A DNA stretch of 37,570 nt from DALYJJ01 sp031969915 (GTDB lineage Bacteria > Acidobacteriota > Terriglobia > Bryobacterales > Bryobacteraceae), in assembly GCA_031969915.1 (NCBI GenBank), contig DALYJJ010000051.1, positions 1-37,570 on the forward strand, read 5' to 3'. Below, in pieces: positions 21,635 to 29,667 of the stretch. How positions within the stretch are numbered: the first letter of the stretch is position 1; each line of letters begins with the position of its first letter. Under the pieces are notes generated by a model, which saw nothing but the letters and a program-made list of their open reading frames with translations, was not told where the DNA came from and ran no database searches. The position numbers and the translations under genes are program-made.

Positions 21635-23497
21635 TCAGCGGACCGCGAACGTCCCGAAGACGAACCCCAGGGGGCGCTGGTCGCCGGGAGTGGAATACGG
21701 CCGCCCGCACTCCACCGTCACCTCGATCGCTTCGCGGCCGGTGGCCGCGGCCGGGAGCGCCCAACTGGCCTCAAACGCACCGGCCCTCGTAATCGATTGA
21801 AACGGAAGCGCTTCTCCATCCACCCACACCCGGATCGGCAACGGGCCCGCAGCCATCTGGACGTCAGCGACGAAGCCCGCCAACCAGAGCCGTTCCGCCG
21901 CGTGGCGCGGCCCGCCCACGCGCAGGGTGGCTTTGGGCCCGCTCCACCGCTGTCCGGTCTCCAATTCATACCAACCGGCGCCGAGCAAATCGTCGAACAT
22001 CCGCTGCCCGGCGTCGACGAAACGGGGCGTGCCGGCGCTCCACTGCGGCGCGACCACGTTCCGGAAATGGGATGTTACATTCCTCAACCGTTCGTTTTCG
22101 GCCTGGTAGACGACGGCCAGGTCGCGGTCGAGCGCCCTGCGGGCCAGGTCCGGAGAGAGGATGTAGGAATCGATCGGACCGATCTCCGGGTGCTGGTCGA
22201 TCGAGCGCTCGGAGCCGGGAACCAGGTATACGTCGTTGACACCGTACAGCCGGAACGGACGGTCGTAGACACCCGCCCAGAAGGCGTCCCCCTCCAGGCC
22301 GGCGAGCAGAATCGTCTTTCCCTTGTGCAGCTCCGCGGCGCGCGCCACCCCGAGCGAAAGAGTACGGACTTTGCGCCCGCGATCGAAGTGCCACCGGGCG
22401 ACGCTGCGGCTGACCGGAATCGTCAGATAGAGGTAGGCGAGGGTGAGCCCGAGCGCGAGCGCGGCCGTCGCCTGCGAACGCCGCGCCAGGGAAGCGAGCC
22501 CCCAGGCGGCCAGGATCGCCAGCCCGATCGAGGGCATGACCAGGTAGTAGTCGGTGACGTGGTCGCGCAGCGGGAGGACGGGAGCGAGCACCCCCAGGAA
22601 CCATACCAGGCAGAACACCCCGGTGAGGTCGCGCCGCTTCGCACGCCACGCTGCGAAGCCCGCCAACAGCGCGGAAAATCCGAGCGTCACCGCGGGGGCG
22701 AACCACTCGGCTTGCGGCCGGATCTGCACGAACCGCCCCGCCCCCAGCGCCCAGTGCCAGTAAGTGAGCAGCGTCCACGGCAGCGCCCCGTCGAAATGCA
22801 TCATATAGGGCGTGGCGGTTTGGGGCGGCGCCACCGCGCGATGCACCACGAAGTAGAGCACCGACACGGCGGCGAGCGGCACAGTGCGCGGGAAGTGGCG
22901 CCGCGAGCACAGCAGTGTGTAAGCGCCCGCGAGCGCCGGATACACTACGTTGAACTCATTCGCGCCGAACCCCAGTACAAAGACTCCGAACTGCAGCCAG
23001 TAGTAGCGCGCCCGTCCGGTCTCCACCCAGGCCAGGAACAAGCGGAACGCGGCCAGCAGGAAGAACGCGCACAGAACCTGGTTATAGGCCGACGTCCACG
23101 ACATGGGCACGCTGAACGCCGGATTCGCCACCCACAGCACGGGCGCGAGCACGCCCGCCACCCAGGAACCGGTCAGCCGCCGCGCGATGGAGCCGAGCAG
23201 GGCGAGGTTCGCGAACTGGGTGGCGAAGACCCAGATGCGGTAGGGCAGCGCCTCCATCCCGAACGCCCAATGGAAGAGCATGAAGAATCCGCGCTCGCTC
23301 CACGGCCGGATGGACCCCTGGGCCATGGGTGCGAACATCGAGCGGAGGAAGCTCGGCCAGTCCTCCACGTGCTGGCGGAGGAAGAGCCAGGCGAAGTCGT
23401 CCTGCTGGAACCAGGCCTTCAGGCCGTACCAGTAAATCCAGAGACAGAGCAGGCACGGGCCGAGCCACGCGGCCACGGCCAGGCCGCGGCGCTTCAC
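21635..23497 (-). CDS. Polytopic membrane protein (glycosyltransferase-C-like) with C-terminal beta domain
   Basis: The 620-residue protein starts at a GTG that overlaps the upstream stop as GTGA. An N-terminal membrane helix (AVAAWLGPCLLCLWIYWYG) is followed by a periplasmic QQDDFAWLF segment, whose adjacent Asp pair recalls the first-loop acidic motif of GT-C mannosyl/oligosaccharyl transferases. About ten more helices run to about residue 370. The region about 375-505 is soluble. Residues 507-620 form a beta-rich domain that aligns with the neighbouring lipoprotein (GWYELE, RW, closing DQRPLG). I infer a lipid-linked sugar transferase, but no family is certain. It is the last gene of a three-gene operon headed by a molybdopterin oxidoreductase. 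A transporter-like role cannot be excluded. Confidence 0.65.
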   Translation of the reverse strand: MKRRGLAVAAWLGPCLLCLWIYWYGLKAWFQQDDFAWLFLRQHVEDWPSFLRSMFAPMAQGSIRPWSERGFFMLFHWAFGMEALPYRIWVFATQFANLALLGSIARRLTGSWVAGVLAPVLWVANPAFSVPMSWTSAYNQVLCAFFLLAAFRLFLAWVETGRARYYWLQFGVFVLGFGANEFNVVYPALAGAYTLLCSRRHFPRTVPLAAVSVLYFVVHRAVAPPQTATPYMMHFDGALPWTLLTYWHWALGAGRFVQIRPQAEWFAPAVTLGFSALLAGFAAWRAKRRDLTGVFCLVWFLGVLAPVLPLRDHVTDYYLVMPSIGLAILAAWGLASLARRSQATAALALGLTLAYLYLTIPVSRSVARWHFDRGRKVRTLSLGVARAAELHKGKTILLAGLEGDAFWAGVYDRPFRLYGVNDVYLVPGSERSIDQHPEIGPIDSYILSPDLARRALDRDLAVVYQAENERLRNVTSHFRNVVAPQWSAGTPRFVDAGQRMFDDLLGAGWYELETGQRWSGPKATLRVGGPRHAAERLWLAGFVADVQMAAGPLPIRVWVDGEALPFQSITRAGAFEASWALPAAATGREAIEVTVECGRPYSTPGDQRPLGFVFGTFAVR

Positions 23498-24021
23498 TTC
23501 GCCTCGAAACCGATGGAGGTGGCGATGACGCCGAGCTCACGCTGATCGGCCGCGCTCGGGGGAAGCGCTTTGTCGAGTGAGAACTCGAGCACCACCGCGT
23601 CCTTGCCGAGCACGGTCGCGGGCACGTCGCGGGTGTAGTTCTGCTCGCCCGGCTTGGCGAAGGTCTCCGGCGCCAGGGCCGTTCCGCCCACGTTGGCGGC
23701 CAGCGTCACGGGGCCCGTCTTCGTGAACACCGCTTCGGGAAACGCGAACTTGAAAACCAGCGTCGCGCCCTTCTGCGCCGCCCCGGCCGGAGGCCGCAGC
23801 GTCACCGCGAACTTGCCCGCGGTCCAGCGCCAGGCGTTCCCTTCGACGTCATAGAAGCCGCGGGCCAGTTGGGTGGCCGTGCGCGGATCCGCGACGTGCA
23901 CCACGCTGGCCAGCACCGTTCCTTCTTCTTGCGTCGCTTCCACCACCACGCGATCGCGGCGCTTGCAGGAAGCAGCGGCGAGCAGAGCCGCGAACACCAA
24001 ACACACTGTCAGTCTGCGCAT
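23494..24021 (-). CDS. Probable lipoprotein, stand-alone copy of the tail domain of the next gene
   Basis: This 175-residue protein begins with MRRLTVCLVFAALLAAASC, a signal sequence ending in a possible but weak lipobox (AAS-C19). Residues about 53-175 look like one beta-sandwich domain with RGFYDVEGNAWRWT at the start and ADQRELGV near the end. The same order of landmarks occurs at residues 507-620 of the membrane protein encoded next (GWYELE, RW, DQRPLG, length about 115-120), so the two are paralogous domains. The ATG lies inside the last codons of the molybdopterin oxidoreductase gene (13-base overlap), and the stop overlaps the next GTG start. The domain could bind carbohydrate by analogy with similar sandwiches, which is inference. 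Confidence 0.72.
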   Translation of the reverse strand: MRRLTVCLVFAALLAAASCKRRDRVVVEATQEEGTVLASVVHVADPRTATQLARGFYDVEGNAWRWTAGKFAVTLRPPAGAAQKGATLVFKFAFPEAVFTKTGPVTLAANVGGTALAPETFAKPGEQNYTRDVPATVLGKDAVVLEFSLDKALPPSAADQRELGVIATSIGFEAK

Positions 24022-26060
24022 TTTTCGACTTCAACCAGACAACTATAAAACGTAGCCCCGCCGCCGATGTCGGTCAGGCGGTCCGAGGTGAGAATGTTCG
24101 CGTTGCGCCGCTGGCCGCTGTTCCGCAGCCAGCGGATGCCTGGAATGCGAACCACACCGGGCTGCACGCTGCCGTTGACGTGCGCTTTGAGGGCCAGGCT
24201 CCCGCGCGCGTTGAAGACCCGCACGGGGTCGCCCTCTTCGATCCCTCTCGCGGCGGCGTCCGCCGCGTGCAGGCAGAGCAGGCCGGAGTCGCGGTCCACG
24301 GCTTCGCGGTAGCCGAACGTGGAGTTCATCCCGTCGTCGTGCTTGCCGGCGATGAGCTCGAGCGGATACTTCGCCCGCAACTCCTGCGAGCCGTGCCGCG
24401 ACTCCACGGGCGGCTGGTAGCCGAGCTCCGAGGCGTCGAGATCGCACTTGCCGGAGGGCGTGCCGAAGCCGCCGTTCGCGTAGGGCAGAAACGGCTCGCC
24501 CTCCGCCGACACCTTGAGGCGGACGCGGCGTTTCGCCTGCAATTCGTCGAGCGTGATGCCCGCCAGGTACGGGCTGGGCGAATCGAGCGTCTGCCGGATC
24601 ACGTCGTCCTCGCTGTCCCGGAGCGCGCGGTCGTTGAATCCGAGCCGCTCCGCCAGCAGGCGGAATACTTCGAAGTTCGACTTCGCTTCCCCCGGCGGCG
24701 CCAGCGCGGGACGCGCCATCTGGATGTAGTGATGCCCGTAGGAGAAGTAGAGGTCCGTGTGCTCGAGGAACGTGGTGGCCGGCAGCAGGATGTCGGCGTA
24801 ATCGGCGGTGTCGGTCTGAAACTGTTCGAGCACGACGGTGAACAGGTCCTCGCGGCGGAGCCCTTCGAGCACCAGCGATTGCCGCGGCGCCACCGCCGCC
24901 GGGTTGGAATTGTAGACCACCATGGCCATTACCGGCGGATCGTTCCGTTCGGTCAACGCGCGGCCCAACTCCGTCATGTTCACGATCCGCGCGGGCCGCC
25001 CGAGCGGCGACTCTAACTGCAGGTCCGGCCGCTCCAGCGCGTCGCGGTTGATCTGAAACGCCCCCGAAGAGGAGAGATGAACGCCACCGCCGGCGTACCG
25101 GAACTGGCCCGTGATCACCGGCAGCAGCGACACGGCGTGCACTGCGCGGCCGCCGCGTTCGGAACGCTGAATCCCGTAGTTCAGCCGAATTGCAGCGGGC
25201 TTCGCGGCGGCGTACTCGCGAGCCAGGGCCACGATTTCGTCTTTGCCGATGCCGGTCAACGCGGCCACCTTCTCCGGCGGGTACTCGGCGGCGCGGGCGC
25301 GCAGCGAATCGGCGTTCTGCGTGTGGGCGCTCAGGTAGGCCCGGTCCTCGAGGCCCTCGCCGAAGATCACGTGCATCAGTCCCAGCGCCAGCGCCAGGTC
25401 GCTGCCCGGGTTGATGGCGAAATGCCGGTCCGCCAGGCGCGCCGTGCGGGTCGCGATCGGATCGATTGCGTAGAATTTCGCGCCCCTTCGGCGCGCCTCC
25501 ACGATGAACGGCCAGAGGTGGACGTTGTTGCCGTGGATGTTCGCGCCCCAGGCGATGATCAGTTTCGCCTGCGGGAACTGCTCGAATTCCGTCGCGAGGC
25601 GGTTACCGAACGCCGCGACGGAGCCCGCGGCGCCGGCCGAAGCGCAGATCGTACGGTCCAGCCGCGAAGCCCCGAAACGGTGGAAGAAGCGCCGGTCCAT
25701 GCCCGAGCTTTGGAGGTAGCCGAGCGTGCCGCCGTAGCTGTAGGGCAAGACGGCCTCAGGCCCAAACTCGAGGGCCAGGGAGCGCAGGCGCGAGGAGATG
25801 GTGTCCAGCGCTTCGTCCCACGTGATTCGTTCGAAGCGCCCTTCGCCCTTGGCGCCCACCCGCTTCTGCGGATAGAGCAGGCGGCGCGGCGAGTACTCGC
25901 GTTCCAGGTACTGCGCCACTTTGCCGCACAGGAAACCCCGGGTCACCGGATGGTCCGCCTCGCCGCGCAGCCGCGTGGCCTTGCCGTTTTCGATATTGAG
26001 GAGGAGGCCGCAGGCGTCCGGACAATCCAACGCGCAGACGGAGTGGCGTGTCTCTCCCAT
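24009..26060 (-). CDS. Molybdopterin-dependent oxidoreductase with N-terminal 4Fe-4S site
   Basis: This is a large-subunit bis-molybdopterin enzyme of the DMSO-reductase superfamily. From the ATG at 26060 it has 683 residues. A TTG 21 bases upstream is possible but sits over the -10-like sequence. The iron-sulfur ligands are C9-X3-C13-X3-C17-X27-C45. Then come domains with SYGGTLGYLQSSGMDRRFF, RTICASAGAAGS (the region of the molybdenum ligand; no Sec codon), WGANIHGNNVHLWPF, VLEQFQTDTADYADILLPATTFLE, and the C-terminal cofactor-binding barrel ending with GIEEGDPVRVFNARG. No twin-arginine signal is seen, so it is probably cytoplasmic. Partner iron-sulfur and membrane subunits are absent. Instead it overlaps a lipoprotein gene by 13 bases. 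Substrate is unknown; related enzymes are annotated loosely as formate dehydrogenase or reductase. Confidence 0.88.
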   Translation of the reverse strand: MGETRHSVCALDCPDACGLLLNIENGKATRLRGEADHPVTRGFLCGKVAQYLEREYSPRRLLYPQKRVGAKGEGRFERITWDEALDTISSRLRSLALEFGPEAVLPYSYGGTLGYLQSSGMDRRFFHRFGASRLDRTICASAGAAGSVAAFGNRLATEFEQFPQAKLIIAWGANIHGNNVHLWPFIVEARRRGAKFYAIDPIATRTARLADRHFAINPGSDLALALGLMHVIFGEGLEDRAYLSAHTQNADSLRARAAEYPPEKVAALTGIGKDEIVALAREYAAAKPAAIRLNYGIQRSERGGRAVHAVSLLPVITGQFRYAGGGVHLSSSGAFQINRDALERPDLQLESPLGRPARIVNMTELGRALTERNDPPVMAMVVYNSNPAAVAPRQSLVLEGLRREDLFTVVLEQFQTDTADYADILLPATTFLEHTDLYFSYGHHYIQMARPALAPPGEAKSNFEVFRLLAERLGFNDRALRDSEDDVIRQTLDSPSPYLAGITLDELQAKRRVRLKVSAEGEPFLPYANGGFGTPSGKCDLDASELGYQPPVESRHGSQELRAKYPLELIAGKHDDGMNSTFGYREAVDRDSGLLCLHAADAAARGIEEGDPVRVFNARGSLALKAHVNGSVQPGVVRIPGIRWLRNSGQRRNANILTSDRLTDIGGGATFYSCLVEVEKCAD

Positions 26061-26138
26061 CTTCAAAGTATACTGTGGCAACCATCCGGGATCGGTTTGC
26101 GTCCAACCCGTGTAAACTGTGGGCGGGAGCGATCCTTC
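26061..26138. promoter_or_regulatory. Divergent promoter region with -10-like sequences
   Basis: The 78 bases separate two divergent genes. On the minus strand TATACT (26072-26067) lies only six bases before the ATG at 26060, which would give a leaderless mRNA. On the plus strand TGTAAACT (26111-26118) lies 20 bases before the ATG at 26139, with GGGAG at 26125-26129 as a ribosome site. No good -35 boxes were seen. Confidence 0.4.
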
Positions 26139-26924
26139 ATGAAGCTAACGGCGTTGCTTGTTGTTGGTACCCTGGCGGCCGCAGTACTCTGCGCGCAGCC
26201 CCGGCGCGGCGGTGCGAGCGGCGGCGGGTACGGCCCCGGCACGTGGACGCCGCAGCGCCCGGTGGGAACCTGGACCGCGCCGCCCGCGCCCACCTTCGGC
26301 CACGGCTTCGGCAATGTCGTGTTTCCCGGAGGGGTGCGGCCGGGCATCGCCAACCCCTGGGGCGGGGATTCGAGCTTCGCCCAGCGTCTTGGCGCAACCG
26401 TCGGCGGTTGGCCGCCCTACACCGGCGCGCCCATCGGCGCCGGCCGCGGGGTAACCGCGGTGGTACCGGTGCCCGTTTTCGCGGGCGGCGGCTTCGGCTA
26501 CACGGGCTATCCGCAAGTCCAGACGCAGCCCAACGTCATTGTGGTCGCGCCCCAGGGCTGGGCGCCCCCGATGCAGCAGGCTCCGCAGGTGGTCATCAAT
26601 CAGCACTACACGCCGGACACGGCGAAGCCGGTGATGCGCGAGTACACGGCGCCTTCGTCGCTTCCGCCGCCCGAAGCCCCCGCAGCCGGCGCGCCCGCCA
26701 GCGCCGCCGATGAGCCCGCCACGATCTTCCTCATCGCCTTCCGCAACGGAACGATTCAAGCCGCCTACGCGTATTGGACCGAAGGACAGACGCTGCACTA
26801 CGTCACCACGAAAGGCAGCCACAACCGGGCTACCCTCGACCAGATCGACCGCGAATTGTCGGAGCGATTGAACCGGGAACGGAAGGTGGAGTTTTCGCTC
26901 GAACGAGGCCCCGCGCCGCGCTAA
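26139..26924 (+). CDS. Secreted Gly/Pro-rich protein, unrecognised
   Basis: From the ATG at 26139 (GGGAG nine bases upstream) the protein has 261 residues. A longer frame to 25077 is antisense to the oxidoreductase gene and was not used. The signal peptide MKLTALLVVGTLAAAVLCAQ is clear. Residues about 20-165 are low-complexity, rich in Gly, Pro, Trp and Ala (YGPGTWTPQRPVGTWTAPP), and probably disordered or cell-surface associated. Residues about 190-261 form a small folded domain, TIFLIAFRNGTIQAAYAYW then LHYVTTKGSHNRATLDQID, a pattern I have seen at the C-terminus of secreted acidobacterial proteins but cannot name. It ends four bases into the convergent receiver gene. Function unknown. Confidence 0.72.
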   Translation: MKLTALLVVGTLAAAVLCAQPRRGGASGGGYGPGTWTPQRPVGTWTAPPAPTFGHGFGNVVFPGGVRPGIANPWGGDSSFAQRLGATVGGWPPYTGAPIGAGRGVTAVVPVPVFAGGGFGYTGYPQVQTQPNVIVVAPQGWAPPMQQAPQVVINQHYTPDTAKPVMREYTAPSSLPPPEAPAAGAPASAADEPATIFLIAFRNGTIQAAYAYWTEGQTLHYVTTKGSHNRATLDQIDRELSERLNRERKVEFSLERGPAPR

Positions 26925-27295
26925 AGCACGCCCGCGTGCCGCTTGAGAATCTGCTGCAGGTTCTGCGAGAACGCGCTCCGCGCCATCACCATGTTGCAGC
27001 CCGCTTCGTGCGCCTGCTGCTTCAGATCCCCTTGCACGTGCGACACGAAGCCCATCAGGCTGATGCCCTTGGTTTCGGCGCTGCTCTTTAGTTTGCCGAT
27101 GATTTTCAACGGCGCAGCCGCGGCGAAGTTCAGATCCAGAATGATCAGCAGGGGCTTCAGTTTCCCCTTCTCGATCGCGTCTTTCTCCGACTTCACGAAC
27201 TCCACTTCCAGGCCCGTCCGCTTAGCTGCGTCGGAGATCTTGACCGTGAAGAACAAGTCCTCCACGACCGCGAGAATTCGCTTCTTATCCTGCAT
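26921..27295 (-). CDS. Stand-alone receiver-like (CheY-fold) protein with incomplete active site
   Basis: This 124-residue single-domain protein has the receiver fold. ILAVVEDLFF gives the acid pair E12-D13, LLIILDLNF gives a phosphoacceptor-position aspartate D54, and GFVSHVQ gives S85 in the usual Thr/Ser place. The conserved lysine of the KPF motif is missing: the segment reads MVMARSAFS. Loss of the lysine usually weakens phosphorylation-driven switching, so it may signal by another route or bind a partner constitutively. No histidine kinase or output domain is encoded nearby. AGGTGG lies a few bases before the ATG. Its stop overlaps that of the convergent secreted-protein gene by four bases (26921-26924), an unusually tight tail-to-tail arrangement. 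Confidence 0.8.
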   Translation of the reverse strand: MQDKKRILAVVEDLFFTVKISDAAKRTGLEVEFVKSEKDAIEKGKLKPLLIILDLNFAAAAPLKIIGKLKSSAETKGISLMGFVSHVQGDLKQQAHEAGCNMVMARSAFSQNLQQILKRHAGVL

Positions 27296-27464
27296 GGCCC
27301 ACCTGATATACCTGTCGCCCCAAAAAACGTGAAACGGTTGAAATGTTTTCGGTTCCAGTCCCTTGTTCGTTTCGATGCCCGGGGCGGGAGGGGAACCTAG
27401 ATCTTATCCATAACGCCCCGGAGGATGCAACCGGGCCTTCCGGGCGCGAGACTTCCCGGGGGTG

Positions 27465-27483
27465 TATAAAATAAGGCTCAGTC
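27465..27483 (+). promoter_or_regulatory. -10-like TATAAA just upstream of the VWFA-related gene
   Basis: TATAAAAT begins at 27465 and is directly preceded by TG. It ends about a dozen bases before the ATG at 27484. If it is the -10 element, the transcript would have a leader of only a few bases. AAGG at 27473-27476 could act as a ribosome site if transcription starts further upstream. No matching -35 was found. Confidence 0.35.
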
Positions 27484-29667
27484 ATGCGCCGAGCCTCTCT
27501 CCTTTTATGCGCCGCCGCCCTGGCCGGTTCACTCGGCGGCCAAGGGCAGCAGGCCGCCCCGCCGTCCGCCGCTTCGGCCAACAACCCGCTCATCCGTCTG
27601 ACCACCCAGGAGGTCCTCCTCGACCTCGTAGTTCGCGACAAGCGCGGCCGGACTCTTCGCGACCTGGCGGCGGGCGAGATCGAGGTCTTCGAGGATGGCC
27701 AGAAGCAGCCGGTGCGATCGTTCCGCCTGGTGACGGGCGGCGATCTGGCGGGCCCCGAGACGCAGCGCGGGCCCGCTGCTCCAACGGCCTCGCCCGTGCG
27801 CTCCTTCAATCCGTTGCGGCAGGTCCGGGTGGTCACGCTCGCGTTCGAGCGGCTGGGGCCCGATGGGCGCGCCCTGGCGCGGCAAGCGGCCCTCGATCTG
27901 CTCCGCAACCCGATCGGTCCCAACGAGTTCGTCGGCGTGTTCAACGTCGATCAGCGGCTCGCCATTTTGCAGCAGTACACCAATGACCTCGACGCGGTGA
28001 AGCAAGCCGTCGATAAGGCCACGTCGGCCAACTACTCGCTCTACGCCGAGGACTCGGCGCGTATCGCCGGGGATCTGCGCGGCGTCTCGCAGATGGATCA
28101 GATGGACGCCGCCTCGATGGCCGCCTCGGCCTCGGGCGCGCCTTCGGCGGGACAGATGGGCGCGATGGTGGCCGCCCAGATGGCGCGCATGACGCTCAAC
28201 ATGCTCCAGTTCTCGCAGATGCTCGACCGCGCGCAGCAGGCCCAGTCCTCCATCTATTCCCTCGCGGCGCTGATCCGCGAGCAGAGCCGCCTGCCCGGCC
28301 GCAAGACGCTGCTCTTTTTCACCGAAGGACTGAACGTTCCCCCGAACATGACCGACCAGTTCCGCAACATCATCAGCACCGCCAACCGCGCGAACGTGAG
28401 TGTCTACGCGGTGGATGCCAAGGGACTGCTCACCGCCGCGCGCAACACCTCGTCGGGCGCGATGCTCCAGCAGGCCACGCGCGCCATCCAGGCCCAGCAA
28501 ACCACCGGGAGCCGGGGCGGCGCCGTATCGCCCGAGCAGGCGCGGGCGATCGACATGGCCGAGGAGAGCCTGCGGGCCAACGTCGAGAATAACCTTCAGG
28601 AACTGGCCGAGGAAACGGGGGGCATGCTGATCTCCAACACCAACGACCTACGGCTGCCCCTGCGCCAGGTGAGCGAGGATATCGGAACCTATTACGAGCT
28701 CTCCTACAGCCCCTCGAGCGAGCGTTTCGACGGCAAGTTCCGCCGGATCCTCGTCAAGGTCGCCCGCCCCGACGTGAAGGTGCAGACACGGAGCGGTTAT
28801 TACGCCGTTCCGACGCTGGGAGGCGAAACGCTCCTGCCGTTTGAGGTCGCCCTGCTGAACGCGTTGAGTTCCACACCGCCGCCGCGCGCCGTGTCGTACC
28901 GGTCCGCCGCCATTCCCTACGTCAGCAAGGCCGGCGCGCAGGCCGCCTCGGTGGTCATCGACGTGCCGCTCGATCAAATCCAGTTCCGCAAGGAGGCGGA
29001 GAAGGGCGTTTACTCGGCGCACTTCTCGGTGATGGCCATTGTCAAGAGCCAGAGCGGGGAGATCATCACCAAGTTCAGCCGCGACGTTCCGACGCAAGGG
29101 CCGCTCGCCAACCTGGAGGCGGTCCGCGCCAGCCGCTTCATTTACACGCAGCGGACGGAGTTGCCGCCCGGCCGCTACACGCTGGAGACCTCCGTGCTCG
29201 ACCGCGCCGCGGAGAAAGCCGGTGCCAAGCGCCAGGCCCTGGTCGTCGCGCCGCGAAAGGGCCTCTCCATGAGCGGGCTCGCGTTCGTACGGTCGATGAA
29301 TCGCGCCGAAGCCCACCCGGCGGACGTCCTCGACGATCCCTTCGAGGTTCCTGCCGGGCGCATCACACCGGGCCTCGACGACACGGTGAAGGCCGGGAAA
29401 GACGCCGCGCTCGCGCTCTACTTCACTCTCTATAGCGACCAGCGGTCCACCGAGCCGACGGTGCTCGCCATCGAGTTCCTCCAGGACGGGAAGCCCGTCG
29501 CGCGGGCCGAACCGCAGTTGCCGCCCGCCGACGAACACGGCCGCATCCCCTACATCGCCAACTCGTCGTTGGGGAGTCTGAAGCCGGGCCAGTATGAGAT
29601 TCGCGTCACCGCGCGCCAGGGCGTGGCGGCCGTTCAGGACCACACGTACATCACGGTCGTCGAGTAG
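27484..29667 (+). CDS. Secreted VWFA-related protein (acidobacterial VWFA family)
   Basis: The 727-residue protein opens with a signal peptide (MRRASLLLCAAALAGSLGGQ). The family entry segment is IRLTTQEVLLDLVVRDKRGRTLRDL followed by EIEVFEDGQKQPVRSF (about 35-80), as in TIGR03436-type proteins. The von Willebrand A-like fold (about 110-330) starts at VRVVTLAFERLGPDGR, where the usual MIDAS DxSxS is not present, so metal-dependent adhesion is doubtful. It continues with FFTEGLNVPPNMTDQFR and VSVYAVDAKGLLTAA. An inserted Met/Gln/Ala-rich stretch (about 195-250) lies within the domain. The C-terminal third is beta-rich (LPPGRYTLETSVLD, LKPGQYEIRVTARQG). Such proteins are numerous in Acidobacteria and their role is undefined. 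It ends back-to-back with the convergent malectin regulator. Confidence 0.85.
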   Translation: MRRASLLLCAAALAGSLGGQGQQAAPPSAASANNPLIRLTTQEVLLDLVVRDKRGRTLRDLAAGEIEVFEDGQKQPVRSFRLVTGGDLAGPETQRGPAAPTASPVRSFNPLRQVRVVTLAFERLGPDGRALARQAALDLLRNPIGPNEFVGVFNVDQRLAILQQYTNDLDAVKQAVDKATSANYSLYAEDSARIAGDLRGVSQMDQMDAASMAASASGAPSAGQMGAMVAAQMARMTLNMLQFSQMLDRAQQAQSSIYSLAALIREQSRLPGRKTLLFFTEGLNVPPNMTDQFRNIISTANRANVSVYAVDAKGLLTAARNTSSGAMLQQATRAIQAQQTTGSRGGAVSPEQARAIDMAEESLRANVENNLQELAEETGGMLISNTNDLRLPLRQVSEDIGTYYELSYSPSSERFDGKFRRILVKVARPDVKVQTRSGYYAVPTLGGETLLPFEVALLNALSSTPPPRAVSYRSAAIPYVSKAGAQAASVVIDVPLDQIQFRKEAEKGVYSAHFSVMAIVKSQSGEIITKFSRDVPTQGPLANLEAVRASRFIYTQRTELPPGRYTLETSVLDRAAEKAGAKRQALVVAPRKGLSMSGLAFVRSMNRAEAHPADVLDDPFEVPAGRITPGLDDTVKAGKDAALALYFTLYSDQRSTEPTVLAIEFLQDGKPVARAEPQLPPADEHGRIPYIANSSLGSLKPGQYEIRVTARQGVAAVQDHTYITVVE

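Noticed and set aside
21797..23545. 582-residue plus-strand open frame
   Set aside because: It lies antisense to the membrane protein gene, is rich in Arg, Pro, Gly and His as shadow frames are, and has no domain or ribosome site.
24009..26060. Selenocysteine-containing formate dehydrogenase
   Set aside because: There is no in-frame TGA at the molybdenum-ligand region (RTICASAG), and partner subunits are missing, so a specific formate dehydrogenase call is not justified.
25077..26138. Long in-frame extension upstream of the Gly/Pro-rich secreted protein
   Set aside because: It is antisense to the molybdopterin oxidoreductase gene, and the ATG at 26139 has a ribosome site and signal peptide. 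The extension is a GC-rich shadow frame.
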